Shown one piece after another: positions 1 to 7,596 of a stretch of 64,000 bases of DNA. Below the pieces are notes generated by a model. The model made no database searches, was not told where the DNA came from, and worked only from the letters and a program-made list of their open reading frames with translations. The translations under genes were made by a program, and so were the position numbers. Positions within the stretch are counted from its first letter, which is position 1. Each line of letters starts with the position of its first letter. Source of the DNA: UBA11051 sp964390495 (GTDB taxonomy: Bacteria; Armatimonadota; Zipacnadia; Zipacnadales; UBA11051); the NCBI GenBank assembly GCA_964390495.1, contig CAYMIN010000010.1:77995-141994 (forward strand). The letters run 5' to 3'.

Positions 1-261
1 CTTGATAAGCTCGATTTCGTGCTGGTTCCGGGTGTGGTTTTCGATGAGCAAGGCCGGCGCTTGGGCTATGGCGGCGGCTTCTACGACGATTTGCTGCGTA
101 GCCTAACGAGAGCCGAGCACGGTCCTGCGCTGGTGGCGGTAGCATTTGAGATGCAGGTTGTTGACGAAGTGCCTGAGGATCCCAGCGATGTGCCGGTGCC
201 GCTGATCGTCACCGAGGAGCGCACCATCAATGTGCCACTGCAAGATGAGGCGCCCGGCTAG
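1..261 (+). CDS. 5-formyltetrahydrofolate cyclo-ligase, C-terminal part (cut by window edge)
   Basis: The reading frame is open from base 1, so the N-terminus lies outside the window. The remaining 86 residues carry the family signature VPGVVFDEQGRRLGYGGGFY, the glycine-rich loop that binds ATP and folate, followed by the typical C-terminal strand pattern ending near a PLIVTEER segment. The enzyme (MTHFS, YgfA/YqgN type) converts 5-formyl-THF to 5,10-methenyl-THF using ATP in the cytoplasm. The gene is followed after 17 bases by folB, and fchA, folD and metF lie further downstream, so it belongs to a folate/one-carbon cluster. Family assignment is secure; the start and total length cannot be seen. 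Confidence 0.9.
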   Translation, partial: LDKLDFVLVPGVVFDEQGRRLGYGGGFYDDLLRSLTRAEHGPALVAVAFEMQVVDEVPEDPSDVPVPLIVTEERTINVPLQDEAPG

Positions 262-278
262 GAGGCCGAAGAGCTATT

Positions 279-650
279 ATGCAGCGCGATGTCATCCGCA
301 TGACCAATATGACTTTCTACGGCCATCACGGAGTTGACGACTCGGAGCGGCAGTTGGGCGGGAAGTTCTCGCTCGACATCGAGATGTTCTGCGATCTGCG
401 CGAGGCCGGCAGCAGCGACGACCTGACCAAGACGGTGGACTACAAGGCGGTCTATGACGTGGCACGCAAGGTGGAAGGCGGCCGCGGCTACCAACTGCTC
501 GAGGCCCTGGCCCACGATGTCGCCCAGGCAATCCTAGCCAATTTCGCGGTGGACGCTGTGACTGTGCGCGCCCGCAAGCAGAGCGTGCCGCTGGGCGGCC
601 TGATTGACCATACCGAAGTCGAGATCCATCGCACCAAAGCAGACCTTTGA
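279..650 (+). CDS. folB: Dihydroneopterin aldolase
   Basis: A 123-residue protein of the usual FolB length. It has the N-terminal FYGHHGVDDSER motif, the DDLTKTVDYKAVYD segment and the C-terminal VRARKQSVPLGG strand, all FolB hallmarks. It cleaves 7,8-dihydroneopterin to 6-hydroxymethyl-dihydropterin and glycolaldehyde in folate synthesis. The ATG at 279 is preceded by AGGAGG at 260-265, which overlaps the stop codon of the cyclo-ligase gene, so the two genes are probably co-transcribed. No other de novo folate genes (folK, folP, folE) are in the window. One residue differs from the commonest pattern (FYGYHG), which is within family variation. Confidence 0.93.
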   Translation: MQRDVIRMTNMTFYGHHGVDDSERQLGGKFSLDIEMFCDLREAGSSDDLTKTVDYKAVYDVARKVEGGRGYQLLEALAHDVAQAILANFAVDAVTVRARKQSVPLGGLIDHTEVEIHRTKADL

Positions 651-672
651 TCACGAAGCCCGGGGGCATTCT

Positions 673-1035
673 ATGGACAAGCCGGCTGCAATCAGGAAGG
701 GCGAGGACGAGCTGTTGTTTGACGCCGAGCAGATAGCCGCGATGGAGACTGAGGACATTGCCTTTCGCGATGTGGCGGTGAACAACGCCACTCTGGTGCC
801 GGGCGGCTGCCTGGCTCTGGGCGTACACGATGACAAGCTGGAGGTCGTTACCCCTGTGGCTCTTGGCGATACACAGGGGCCGATAGTGCGCTACACAGAT
901 GACGAGGGCGGCTACGATATCGAATTGGCCTCGTATGACAGCATCGTGATCCCGCGAGGCGTCAAGCACGCGGCCTACAACCTCTGCGATTGCACGGTCG
1001 CCCTGTTCATCACCAATTTCAGCTACAAAGAGTGA
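673..1035 (+). CDS. Cupin-like small protein
   Basis: A 120-residue protein starting at ATG 673, 22 bases after folB; an in-frame start at 604 would overlap folB and is less likely. The C-terminal half reads as a single-domain cupin: a strand with SYDSIVIPRGVKHAAYN supplies the PxGxxH-like second cupin motif with one histidine, followed by a hydrophobic closing strand. The first motif's usual HxH pair is not evident, so metal binding is doubtful. The substrate is unknown. Its position between folB and fchA suggests the same operon, but nothing in the sequence ties it to folate. The cupin call rests on motif appearance only. Confidence 0.55.
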   Translation: MDKPAAIRKGEDELLFDAEQIAAMETEDIAFRDVAVNNATLVPGGCLALGVHDDKLEVVTPVALGDTQGPIVRYTDDEGGYDIELASYDSIVIPRGVKHAAYNLCDCTVALFITNFSYKE

Positions 1036-1087
1036 CGCCGACGTATTGCCTTCTGTCCTATGTGACCTAAGCCATTCCCTTATGCCG

Positions 1088-1111
1088 CGTAGGTCGGGCT
1101 TCCAGCCCGAC
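1088..1111. repeat. Dispersed palindrome (TCGGGCT/AGCCCGA family), copy 1
   Basis: GTCGGGCTTCCAGCCCGAC forms an 8-bp perfect stem with a three-base loop, preceded by CGTAG. It lies between the cupin gene and fchA. The same core recurs at nine or more other intergenic places in the window in both orientations, so it is a REP-like element, not a gene-specific terminator. Confidence 0.8.
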
Positions 1112-1158
1112 TCGGCTCAACACAAGAGCATCGCCACTTGCGGCGAGGAGAATCTGGT

Positions 1159-1788
1159 ATGCTGACTGCGCTTGCGGTATCTGAATATGCAGAGCAACTG
1201 GCCTCCAACCGTCCGGCTCCGGGCGGCGGAAGTGCGGCCGCCTTGGTAGGTGCTTTGGGAGCCGCTTTGGGCGAGATGGTGGCGAACTTCACCGTCGGCA
1301 AGCCGAAGTTCGCCGAGGTCGAGGCGGAGGTCGGCGCGGCCCTGAGTACGCTCACGGATTTGCGCCGGCGGCTGCTTGAGCTTACCGATGCCGACGCCGA
1401 GGCCTATACCAGAGTGGGTGCCGCCTATGGCATGCCTAGAGATACCCAAGAGCAGAAAACGGCGCGGGCGCAGGCCATCGAGCAGGCTCTACAAGCGGCC
1501 GCCGAGGTACCCCGGCAGGTGGTGCTGACCAGCGCCCAGGTGCTCGCCGAGCTGCCGGTGCTGCTGGAGAAGGGCAACCCCAACCTGGTCAGTGATGTCG
1601 GCGTAGCTGCGAAGCTGGCTCTGGCGGCTGCCGAGTGTGGCTGGCTGAATGTGGAGATAAACCTGGCCTCTATCGGGGACGAAAACTTTACCGGCCAGTT
1701 GCGGGCGGAGATGAAGGAGAATCTGGCCGCGGCGGGGAAACTCTCAACGCAATTGTGGGAGGCCACTACGGAACGGATCTGCAACTGA
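1159..1788 (+). CDS. fchA: Methenyl-THF cyclohydrolase / formimino-THF cyclodeaminase (FTCD_C family)
   Basis: A 209-residue protein, the normal length of stand-alone FchA. The start is ATG 1159, with GAGGAG at 1145-1150. The N-terminus has SNRPAPGGGSAAALVGALGAA, the conserved glycine/alanine helix of the cyclodeaminase fold, and the C-terminal third has the NLVSDVGVAAKLALAAAECG segment shared by the family. In acetogens and purine fermenters FchA hydrolyses 5,10-methenyl-THF to 10-formyl-THF or deaminates formimino-THF. It lies 25 bases upstream of folD with a strong ribosome site between, as in Wood-Ljungdahl clusters (fchA-folD-metF). The adjacent FolD lacks cyclohydrolase residues, so FchA probably provides that step here. 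Confidence 0.9.
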   Translation: MLTALAVSEYAEQLASNRPAPGGGSAAALVGALGAALGEMVANFTVGKPKFAEVEAEVGAALSTLTDLRRRLLELTDADAEAYTRVGAAYGMPRDTQEQKTARAQAIEQALQAAAEVPRQVVLTSAQVLAELPVLLEKGNPNLVSDVGVAAKLALAAAECGWLNVEINLASIGDENFTGQLRAEMKENLAAAGKLSTQLWEATTERICN

Positions 1789-1813
1789 TTTGCTTGATTA
1801 AGGAGGTCGCGTC

Positions 1814-2674
1814 GTGAGCGCAACAATTCTAGAGGGCGCGCCCATCGCCGAAAGGATCAAGGGCGAACTGAAGGCGCAAATACTGAAGTTGCAGGACACC
1901 AAGCCGCCCAAGCTGGTAGCCATATTGGCCGGCGACAATCCTGGCGCGAAGTTCTATGCCAAGAGCCAGCAGAAAGACTGTGAGGAGCTGGGCATCGGCT
2001 ACGAGCTCAAGCAACTGCCGGACGACTTCTCGCAGGAAGAGGTGCTGTGCACGATTGACGAGCTCAATGCGGACGCTGGCGTCACCGGCATCATTCTGCT
2101 GGTGCCCGTGCCTCAGCAGCTTGATGCGCGCCAGTTGCAGGCTGCCATAGCCCCGATCAAGGACGTGGACGGTGTGCACCCGGCCAATCTCGGCCGCGTT
2201 GTACAGGCTGACAAAACCTTGGCTCCCTGCACCGCCCAGGCTGCCGTGGCGATGGTCGAGGCGGCCGGAGTCGCGCTGGAGGGCGCTGAGGTAGTCATGG
2301 TCGGCCATTCCGAAATCGTCGGTAAACCCACCGCCCTGCTGCTGCTCGAGCCGCTGGCCACGGTGACGGTCTGTCATATCGGGACCAGAGACACCGCGGC
2401 CCATACCCGCGAGGCCGACATCGTGATTGTGGCAACCGGTGTGCCCGGCCTGGTGAAGCCCGACTGGATCAAGCCCGGAGCCCTCGTGGTGGACGTGGGT
2501 ATTAACCGGGTCAAGGGCGAGGACGGCAAGACCAAGATAGTCGGGGATGTTGCCCCGGGAGTTGAAGAGGTGGCGGGGATACTAACGCCGGTGCCCGGTG
2601 GCGTCGGTACAGTGACGGCGGCGATGCTGATGAAGAATACCGTGGCCGCCGCCGCCATGCAAGCAGGGCTGTAG
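1814..2674 (+). CDS. folD: Methylene-THF dehydrogenase (FolD family) with altered cyclohydrolase site
   Basis: A 286-residue FolD homologue starting at GTG 1814 behind AAGGAGGTCG. The KDVDGVHPANLGR segment and the GHSEIVGKPTALLLL, VATGVPGLVKPDWIKPGA and TPVPGGVGTVTAAMLMKNT motifs identify the NAD(P)-dependent dehydrogenase fold. FolD normally has a YxxxK catalytic lysine and a VQLPLP glutamine, both needed for cyclohydrolase activity. Here the stretch reads YAKSQQK, with Gln52 where the lysine should be (Tyr48+4), and LLVPVP, with Leu96 where the glutamine should be. Asp117 of KDVDG is kept. I infer a dehydrogenase with little or no cyclohydrolase activity, matching its neighbour FchA. It interconverts methylene- and methenyl-THF. 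Confidence 0.93.
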   Translation: MSATILEGAPIAERIKGELKAQILKLQDTKPPKLVAILAGDNPGAKFYAKSQQKDCEELGIGYELKQLPDDFSQEEVLCTIDELNADAGVTGIILLVPVPQQLDARQLQAAIAPIKDVDGVHPANLGRVVQADKTLAPCTAQAAVAMVEAAGVALEGAEVVMVGHSEIVGKPTALLLLEPLATVTVCHIGTRDTAAHTREADIVIVATGVPGLVKPDWIKPGALVVDVGINRVKGEDGKTKIVGDVAPGVEEVAGILTPVPGGVGTVTAAMLMKNTVAAAAMQAGL

Positions 2675-2753
2675 CCTGCTGCCGCACACCCAAACCACTA
2701 GCCATCGCCGGCGGCAGTAAGCCAGATGCGGATGGCAAAGGAGAAGCGATGCA

Positions 2754-3626
2754 ATGTCAATGCGCGAAGCCATAGACTCAGGCAAGTTCATTCTCACAAC
2801 CGAAGTTGGGCCGCCCAAGGGCTGTCATCTGGAGGAAATGGTCGAGGAGGGAGAAGCCTGCCGCGGCATGGTGGATGGCATCAATGTCACCGATATTCAG
2901 TCCTCGGTCATGCGCGCTTCCTCGCTGGTCGGCTGCCTCAAGCTGCAGGAGGCGGGCCTGCCGCCGGTACTGCAGATGGTCTGCCGGGACCGCAACCGCC
3001 TGGCCCTGCAAAGTGAGCTACTATCCGCCGCGGTGATGGGCATCACGGATGTGTTGTGTCTGACCGGCGATTACACCACTCTGGGCGACCACCCTCAGGC
3101 GAAACCGGTGTTCGATCTGGATTCGGTACAGCTCATCCAGGCCGCCAAGATGCTGATGGAAGGGCATGACATGGCGGGCGAGGAGTTGGACGGGGAGCCG
3201 CCGACCTTCTGTCTCGGCTGTGTGGTGAACCCGGGCGCCGAGCCGCTGGAGCCACAGATCATGAAGCTGCGCAAGAAGATCAGGGCCGGCGCCGAATTCG
3301 TCCAGACCCAGGCGGTCTATGATCCCGAGCTCTTCGCCAACTTCATGGCTCAGGCCGGCGATCTGGGAGTGCCGGTGCTGGCCGGCATCGTCATGCTCAA
3401 GTCCGCCGGCATGGCCAACTATATGAACAAGTTTGTCGCCGGCGTCAGTGTGCCCAAAGAGATGATCGCGCGCATGAAGGAAACCGACGATAAGGTCCGA
3501 ACCTCCATCGAGATAACCGTCGAGCTAGTCAACGGGCTTAAGGATAAATGCCAGGGTATTCACATGATGCCGCTGGGCTGGAATAAGCACGTCGCTACCG
3601 TGCTCACGGAGTGCGGCCTGGCCTAA
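2754..3626 (+). CDS. metF: Methylenetetrahydrofolate reductase, MetF-type
   Basis: A 290-residue flavoprotein-type TIM barrel starting at ATG 2754 (a second ATG follows at 2760) behind AAGGAG at 2738-2743. The TTEVGPPKG motif near residue 15 carries the catalytic glutamate. VCRDRNRLALQSELLSAA and the LCLTGDYTTLGDHP segment are FAD/folate-binding loops, and GAEFVQTQAVYD is the family's C-terminal barrel motif. It reduces 5,10-methylene-THF to 5-methyl-THF. It resembles the short forms of acetogens and methylotrophs more than the NADH-linked E. coli enzyme. No metV is seen. It closes the fchA-folD-metF operon and is followed by a hairpin with a T run. Confidence 0.9.
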   Translation: MSMREAIDSGKFILTTEVGPPKGCHLEEMVEEGEACRGMVDGINVTDIQSSVMRASSLVGCLKLQEAGLPPVLQMVCRDRNRLALQSELLSAAVMGITDVLCLTGDYTTLGDHPQAKPVFDLDSVQLIQAAKMLMEGHDMAGEELDGEPPTFCLGCVVNPGAEPLEPQIMKLRKKIRAGAEFVQTQAVYDPELFANFMAQAGDLGVPVLAGIVMLKSAGMANYMNKFVAGVSVPKEMIARMKETDDKVRTSIEITVELVNGLKDKCQGIHMMPLGWNKHVATVLTECGLA

Positions 3627-3661
3627 GCGCAGTATCGCCCAAGGGTAGGCAGACTTGATCG

Positions 3662-3692
3662 GAGCCGGCGACCGCCTAGTGTCGGCTCTTTT
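3662..3692 (+). terminator. Candidate rho-independent terminator after metF
   Basis: GAGCCG (3662-3667) pairs with CGGCTC (3683-3688), followed directly by TTTT. The loop is 15 bases. It sits 36 bases after the metF stop and before the next gene, which suits the end of the folate operon. The stem is short, so confidence is moderate. Confidence 0.55.
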
Positions 3693-3734
3693 CAGCAATT
3701 GGTTTCTCGGTGACAGAAACTGAGGTGACTGGGC

Positions 3735-4817
3735 ATGGACTACAAGATCGGCATCATCGGCTGCGGCGGGATGGGCAAGGCTCATATCGGCTGGTGGAAC
3801 GCGCTCGAGAACTGCCAGGTAACCGCCCTCTGCGACGTGGTGGCCGAGGCCCTGGACGCGGCCGAGGAGGTATCCGGCCCCGTCGCCCGCTATCAGGACT
3901 ACGAGCAGATGCTTGAGGAGGCGGGTGTTGACATCGTCTCGATCGCCACTTGGCCGAACATGCACGCCGCTCCCACCATAGCCGCGGCCCGGCGGGGCGT
4001 CCATATCTACTGCGAGAAGCCGATGGCTCTGGACCTCGAGGAATGTGAGGCCATGATTGCGGCGTGTGATGAGAACGGCGTGTCGCTCATCATCGGCCAC
4101 AACCGCCGCAACGACCCGCACTTCGACAGGGCCAAGCGGCTTATCGAAGACGGCTTCATCGGGACGGTGCGGATGGTACACGGCCAGGGCAAGGGCTACC
4201 AGGCCGGCTACGGCATGATGAATATGGGGTCGCACCTGTTCGATTCCATGCACATTCTGTTCGGCGATGTGGAATGGGTCTGGGGGAATCTGCGCAAAGA
4301 GGGCCGGCCGGTAACTGCTGAGGACATCGAGCCTGACGGTCACCGCGGCACCGGCTATGTCGTCGGAGAGACAGGCACGATCTACCTGCAATTCCGCAAC
4401 GGGGTCGCTGGTATCGCCGAGTGGATACCGGACTTCGACCAGACGCGCTATGGGATTGAGATCATCGGCTCGCAGGGACGACTGGCCCTCAAGAGCCCGG
4501 CGGCCAATCTGTACCACTATCCGGCTCCGGTTTACGGCCCGACCGAATGGGAGGCCTGGAGGAAGATCGAGTTGACGCCTGAAGAGAATCCCTATGGGTA
4601 TCCTGACAGAGCCAGAGCCGAGGGCCTCTTGCGGCAGATGCTGGCTCATATTGAGGGCGGGCCGGAGCCGTCTGCGTGCGGCCGCGAGGCCATGAAAGCC
4701 ATCGAGGTGATCATGGCCGTGCAGGAATCCAACCGGCGCGGGTGCCTGGTCAGGCTGCCGCTTAGCGACCGGCGACATCCCCTCAGGGTCTGGCGTGAAG
4801 AAGCGGGACTGGAATAG
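3735..4817 (+). CDS. Gfo/Idh/MocA family oxidoreductase
   Basis: A 360-residue protein starting at ATG 3735 with GAGGTGA upstream. The N-terminal Rossmann motif GIIGCGGMGKAH (residues 6-17) and the EKPMALD signature at 94-100 place it in the Gfo/Idh/MocA family of NAD(P)-dependent sugar or inositol dehydrogenases. The C-terminal domain has the GSHLFDSMHILFG motif with the catalytic-type histidine region and the YGIEIIGSQGRLAL strand common to these dimers. Substrate cannot be told from sequence; sugars, sugar acids or inositols are typical. It is separated from metF by a probable terminator and is 30 bases upstream of the Cys-rich gene, so it may start a second transcription unit. Confidence 0.85.
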   Translation: MDYKIGIIGCGGMGKAHIGWWNALENCQVTALCDVVAEALDAAEEVSGPVARYQDYEQMLEEAGVDIVSIATWPNMHAAPTIAAARRGVHIYCEKPMALDLEECEAMIAACDENGVSLIIGHNRRNDPHFDRAKRLIEDGFIGTVRMVHGQGKGYQAGYGMMNMGSHLFDSMHILFGDVEWVWGNLRKEGRPVTAEDIEPDGHRGTGYVVGETGTIYLQFRNGVAGIAEWIPDFDQTRYGIEIIGSQGRLALKSPAANLYHYPAPVYGPTEWEAWRKIELTPEENPYGYPDRARAEGLLRQMLAHIEGGPEPSACGREAMKAIEVIMAVQESNRRGCLVRLPLSDRRHPLRVWREEAGLE

Positions 4818-4847
4818 ATCTCTGGAAATGCGAAAGTGGGCGGAACC

Positions 4848-5957
4848 ATGAGCAAAAGCGGCGAGAATGTCGGTGAAGGGGCGCAAGCAGCGATGTCGGG
4901 CAGCGAATTGAGATCACCGGAAGCCGAGCCGATTGAGGTGCGTGCCCACCACTTGCTCTGTGCGGTGTGTGTGCGCGGCGGCTGTGATACTCCGCCCTGC
5001 GGCAAAGAGACGCTCCAGCCGCTGCTGGACGCGATGTGGGAGTATCCCTACGTCGCGCTGAAGATCACTGCCGACCTGGAGCTCAATCGGGCACACTATT
5101 TCGACGTGTACCAAGGCCGCGCCGAGAAGGACTTGCCACAGGAGTTCGCAAAGCGGCAGGCCGATTATAGCGACCGCAGGAAGGACCTGGAGGTCTGCCG
5201 GCTGCTGGGGATCGCGCCAAATACGGTGCTGCCGGCGTTTTGGGCCTACCGGATGCTGTTCGAACGCGCGCCGACGGTGGCAGGCATCTGTAGCTCAACG
5301 GTGCCGGAGTCGGCTGACTGGCCGCAGTGTCCTCATGCCGCTGTCGGCGACTATGAGAAGATCACCCAGGCTCAAGACCTGGACCCTGAAGAGCAGGTGG
5401 CCTTGGGCGAGCCGGCCAATGCGCCCGGTATCTGGGCGATGATGCGGCCCCGTACGCGGCAGGAGATGGATGCAGCGAAAGCGGCCTCGGCTGAGGTCAT
5501 TCGCAAGGCCCAGCGGCTGTTCATCCGCCCCCAGCACCTGCTGTGCATTCTCTGCACCGCCGACCAACAGGAGCCGCTGGTGGAGGACAATCTGGTCGAA
5601 GTCCGCAAGCGCATGGAGGAGAACCCGGAGATACCGGTGACCGTGACCGAGGGCTGCTGCATGGTCTGTGACTGCTGCAACGTGTACGATCCCCACGAGC
5701 ATATATGCTATCCCGTCCACATCAAGAATCAACTCCGCGACCTCAATATCCTGGAGAAGCTCGATCTGCCGCCGGGAGCGACCTTGCCGGCCCGCGAGCT
5801 TTACGCCCGGATCTATGAGCGGATCGGTTCCCTGGCCGAGGTATGCGGCTGGGGTGACGGCACCAGTACCGCCCCGTTCTGGGCTCCGTGCGGCGGCTGG
5901 CAGGGCGACGAGCTTGAGAAAGCCCGCCAGGCGGGGCTGATCTCCGGCGGCAGCTAG
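4848..5957 (+). CDS. Cysteine-rich protein with two DUF1284-like domains
   Basis: A 369-residue protein if ATG 4848 is the start (a GTG at 4836 is also in frame). Two related domains are visible. The first begins VRAHHLLCAVCVRGG near residue 31. The second begins IRPQHLLCILC near residue 226 and ends in the Cys cluster GCCMVCDCCNVYD at 269-281. The HHLLC motif, the helix with EDNLVEVRKRMEENP and the closing Cys pair match DUF1284, a family of unknown function normally about 130 residues with a single domain. There are 17 cysteines, suggesting a metal or iron-sulfur site. No signal peptide is seen, so it is probably cytoplasmic. Its role in the one-carbon neighbourhood is unknown. Confidence 0.65.
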   Translation: MSKSGENVGEGAQAAMSGSELRSPEAEPIEVRAHHLLCAVCVRGGCDTPPCGKETLQPLLDAMWEYPYVALKITADLELNRAHYFDVYQGRAEKDLPQEFAKRQADYSDRRKDLEVCRLLGIAPNTVLPAFWAYRMLFERAPTVAGICSSTVPESADWPQCPHAAVGDYEKITQAQDLDPEEQVALGEPANAPGIWAMMRPRTRQEMDAAKAASAEVIRKAQRLFIRPQHLLCILCTADQQEPLVEDNLVEVRKRMEENPEIPVTVTEGCCMVCDCCNVYDPHEHICYPVHIKNQLRDLNILEKLDLPPGATLPARELYARIYERIGSLAEVCGWGDGTSTAPFWAPCGGWQGDELEKARQAGLISGGS

Positions 5958-6049
5958 AGCCGTCGAGCTGTTGCCTGGCAACCTCTTGGCTTCAGCCTCG
6001 AATGGGACTAAACTTATTGCGTACCGATTTGCACCGTTACCTATTCATC

Positions 6050-6083
6050 GCGTGGGGTACCCACTCCCAAAAAGTGGGCTAGA
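6050..6083. repeat. Palindromic element (GGGTACCCACTCC...GTGGG type)
   Basis: GGTACCCACTCCCAAAAAGTGGG forms a hairpin of CCCAC with GTGGG around a short loop. The same GGGTACCCACTCC core, in reverse orientation, occurs inside the composite repeat at 58200-58273. It lies in the 190-base space before the HPS/RraA gene, together with a GTCGAGCCCGAC stretch that resembles half of the TCGGGCT family. Confidence 0.5.
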
Positions 6084-6147
6084 CGTCGAGCCCGACACCA
6101 CTATCCTCAACTGGCAGCGCCGTTGCGCCGTTTTCGGAGGGACGACT

Positions 6148-7452
6148 ATGACCGGCGAGATACAACTGCAACTGGCTCTGGACTTCGCCAACCTTTCACA
6201 GGCGCTGCGAGTGGCCAGAGAGGCCTGGGCAGGCGGCGTGCGGCGGCTCGAGGCCGGTACTCCGCTGATCAAGAGCGAAGGCCTCGACTGCGTGCGGGCA
6301 TTGCGCGGTGAATTCCCCGAGGCGACGATAGTCGCCGACATGAAGATAATGGACGCAGGACGTGTTGAGGTGGAGATGGCCGCCAAAGCCGGCGCCGATG
6401 TCGTCGTGGTCTTGGGCGCGGCTTCGGATGCAACCATTCGCGAGTGCATTGAGGCCGGTGACAGCTATGATGCCACTATTATGGTAGATTTAATTGAGGT
6501 ACCAAATCCGGCCGCTCGTGCCCAGCAGGTCGCCGAATTGGGAGCCGGCATCATCGGTGTGCACTGCCCGGTTGATGTGCAGATGGAGGGCGGCAGCCCG
6601 ATGGACAGCCTCCGCCAGGTCGCGGAGGCCGTCAGTATCCCGGTGGCTGTGGCCGGCGGCATCAATTCCGAGACCGCGCCGCTGGCCGTCGCCAACGGTG
6701 CCGGTATCGTGATCGTCGGCGGTGCCATAATCAAGGCACCGGATGCCAAACAGGCGGCCGCCGACATCCTCCAGGCGATCCGCTCCGGCGAAGCGGTAGC
6801 CACCGACAGGTTCAAGCGCTATGGTGCCGAGGACCTGCGCCAGACCTTCCTGGAGGCAAGCGCTGCCAACATTTCGGACGCCATGCATCGCAAAGGCTGG
6901 GTGCCGGGACCGCTGCCGATAAGGCCCGGGCTCAAGTGCGTCGGGCCGGCGTTGACTGTCTGGACCTATCCGGGCGACTGGCACCGGCCGGTCGCGGCGA
7001 TAGATGAGGCGGAAGCCGGCACGGTGCTGTTCGTGGACGTAGGCGGCAAGGGACCGGCGGTGTGGGGCGCGGAGGCCTCGAGAAGCTGTCTGCGCAAGGG
7101 AATTGCCGGCGTCGTCATCCACGGCGCTGCCCGCGATATCTCCGAAATAGCTGAGCTGGGTTTCCCCTGTTTCTCGACCTTGCAGGCCCCGGCAGCCGGC
7201 GACCCTCGCGGTGTCGGCATGATCGGCGTGCCGCTGCACATCGGCGAAACCGACATCCGCACCGGCGACTGGGTGATTGCTGATGATGACGGTGTGGTGG
7301 TAGTCCCCGCCGAGCGGGCGGTCGAAGTCGCCAATCGCGCCCTGGATGTGGTGGAGCGCGAGGCGCGCGAGAAGTCCGAGATTGATGAGAAGGGCATGAC
7401 GCTGGGGCAGGTCTCGGAGCTGATGCGCTGGGAGCAGCAGCGCGGTGACTAG
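6148..7452 (+). CDS. Hexulose-6-phosphate synthase-like / RraA-like fusion protein
   Basis: A 434-residue two-domain protein starting at ATG 6148 behind CGGAGGGACG; upstream in-frame codons look non-coding. Residues 1-210 form an orotidine-decarboxylase-type barrel: LQLALDFANLSQALRVA, the IVADMKIMDAG metal/phosphate motif and VAVAGGINSETAP match 3-hexulose-6-phosphate synthase, which joins formaldehyde to ribulose 5-phosphate. Residues 225-434 match the RraA/HMG-aldolase fold (FLEASAANISDAMHRKG, GVVIHGAARDISEI, DWVIADDDGVVVVPAERA). Such HPS-RraA fusions are known in archaea and some bacteria; the second half may be an aldolase or regulator. No separate hexulose-phosphate isomerase is in the window. 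Its position among folate C1 genes fits formaldehyde handling, by inference. Confidence 0.85.
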   Translation: MTGEIQLQLALDFANLSQALRVAREAWAGGVRRLEAGTPLIKSEGLDCVRALRGEFPEATIVADMKIMDAGRVEVEMAAKAGADVVVVLGAASDATIRECIEAGDSYDATIMVDLIEVPNPAARAQQVAELGAGIIGVHCPVDVQMEGGSPMDSLRQVAEAVSIPVAVAGGINSETAPLAVANGAGIVIVGGAIIKAPDAKQAAADILQAIRSGEAVATDRFKRYGAEDLRQTFLEASAANISDAMHRKGWVPGPLPIRPGLKCVGPALTVWTYPGDWHRPVAAIDEAEAGTVLFVDVGGKGPAVWGAEASRSCLRKGIAGVVIHGAARDISEIAELGFPCFSTLQAPAAGDPRGVGMIGVPLHIGETDIRTGDWVIADDDGVVVVPAERAVEVANRALDVVEREAREKSEIDEKGMTLGQVSELMRWEQQRGD

Positions 7453-7596
7453 TGCCGCCGAGTCGCCATCGCCTGGCAACGCTCGCTCGCCTTGCCGCTC
7501 GTAGGGCTGGTGATGATTGGAGTTTTTGAAGGGTGGTTTGGAGGGGGCCTTCCTGGAAAAAGTCCCCGCCAAGAGCCTCTGGGTGAGTTGACCGCT

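Noticed and set aside
292..969. Long minus-strand reading frame (225 codons) across folB and the cupin gene
   Set aside because: It mirrors the codon pattern of well-supported plus-strand genes and has no protein-like motifs or ribosome site.
1790..1813. THF or ZTP riboswitch in the folate block
   Set aside because: The spaces between genes are too short, and the conserved words of both riboswitch classes are absent.
3525..4886. 453-codon minus-strand frame opposite the Gfo/Idh/MocA gene
   Set aside because: The plus strand encodes a clear dehydrogenase with Rossmann and EKP motifs. The antisense frame is a by-product of GC-rich codon bias.
5971..6147. N-terminal extension of the HPS/RraA fusion
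   Set aside because: The extra 59 codons contain a repeat remnant and no similarity; AGGAGGG-type site favours ATG 6148.
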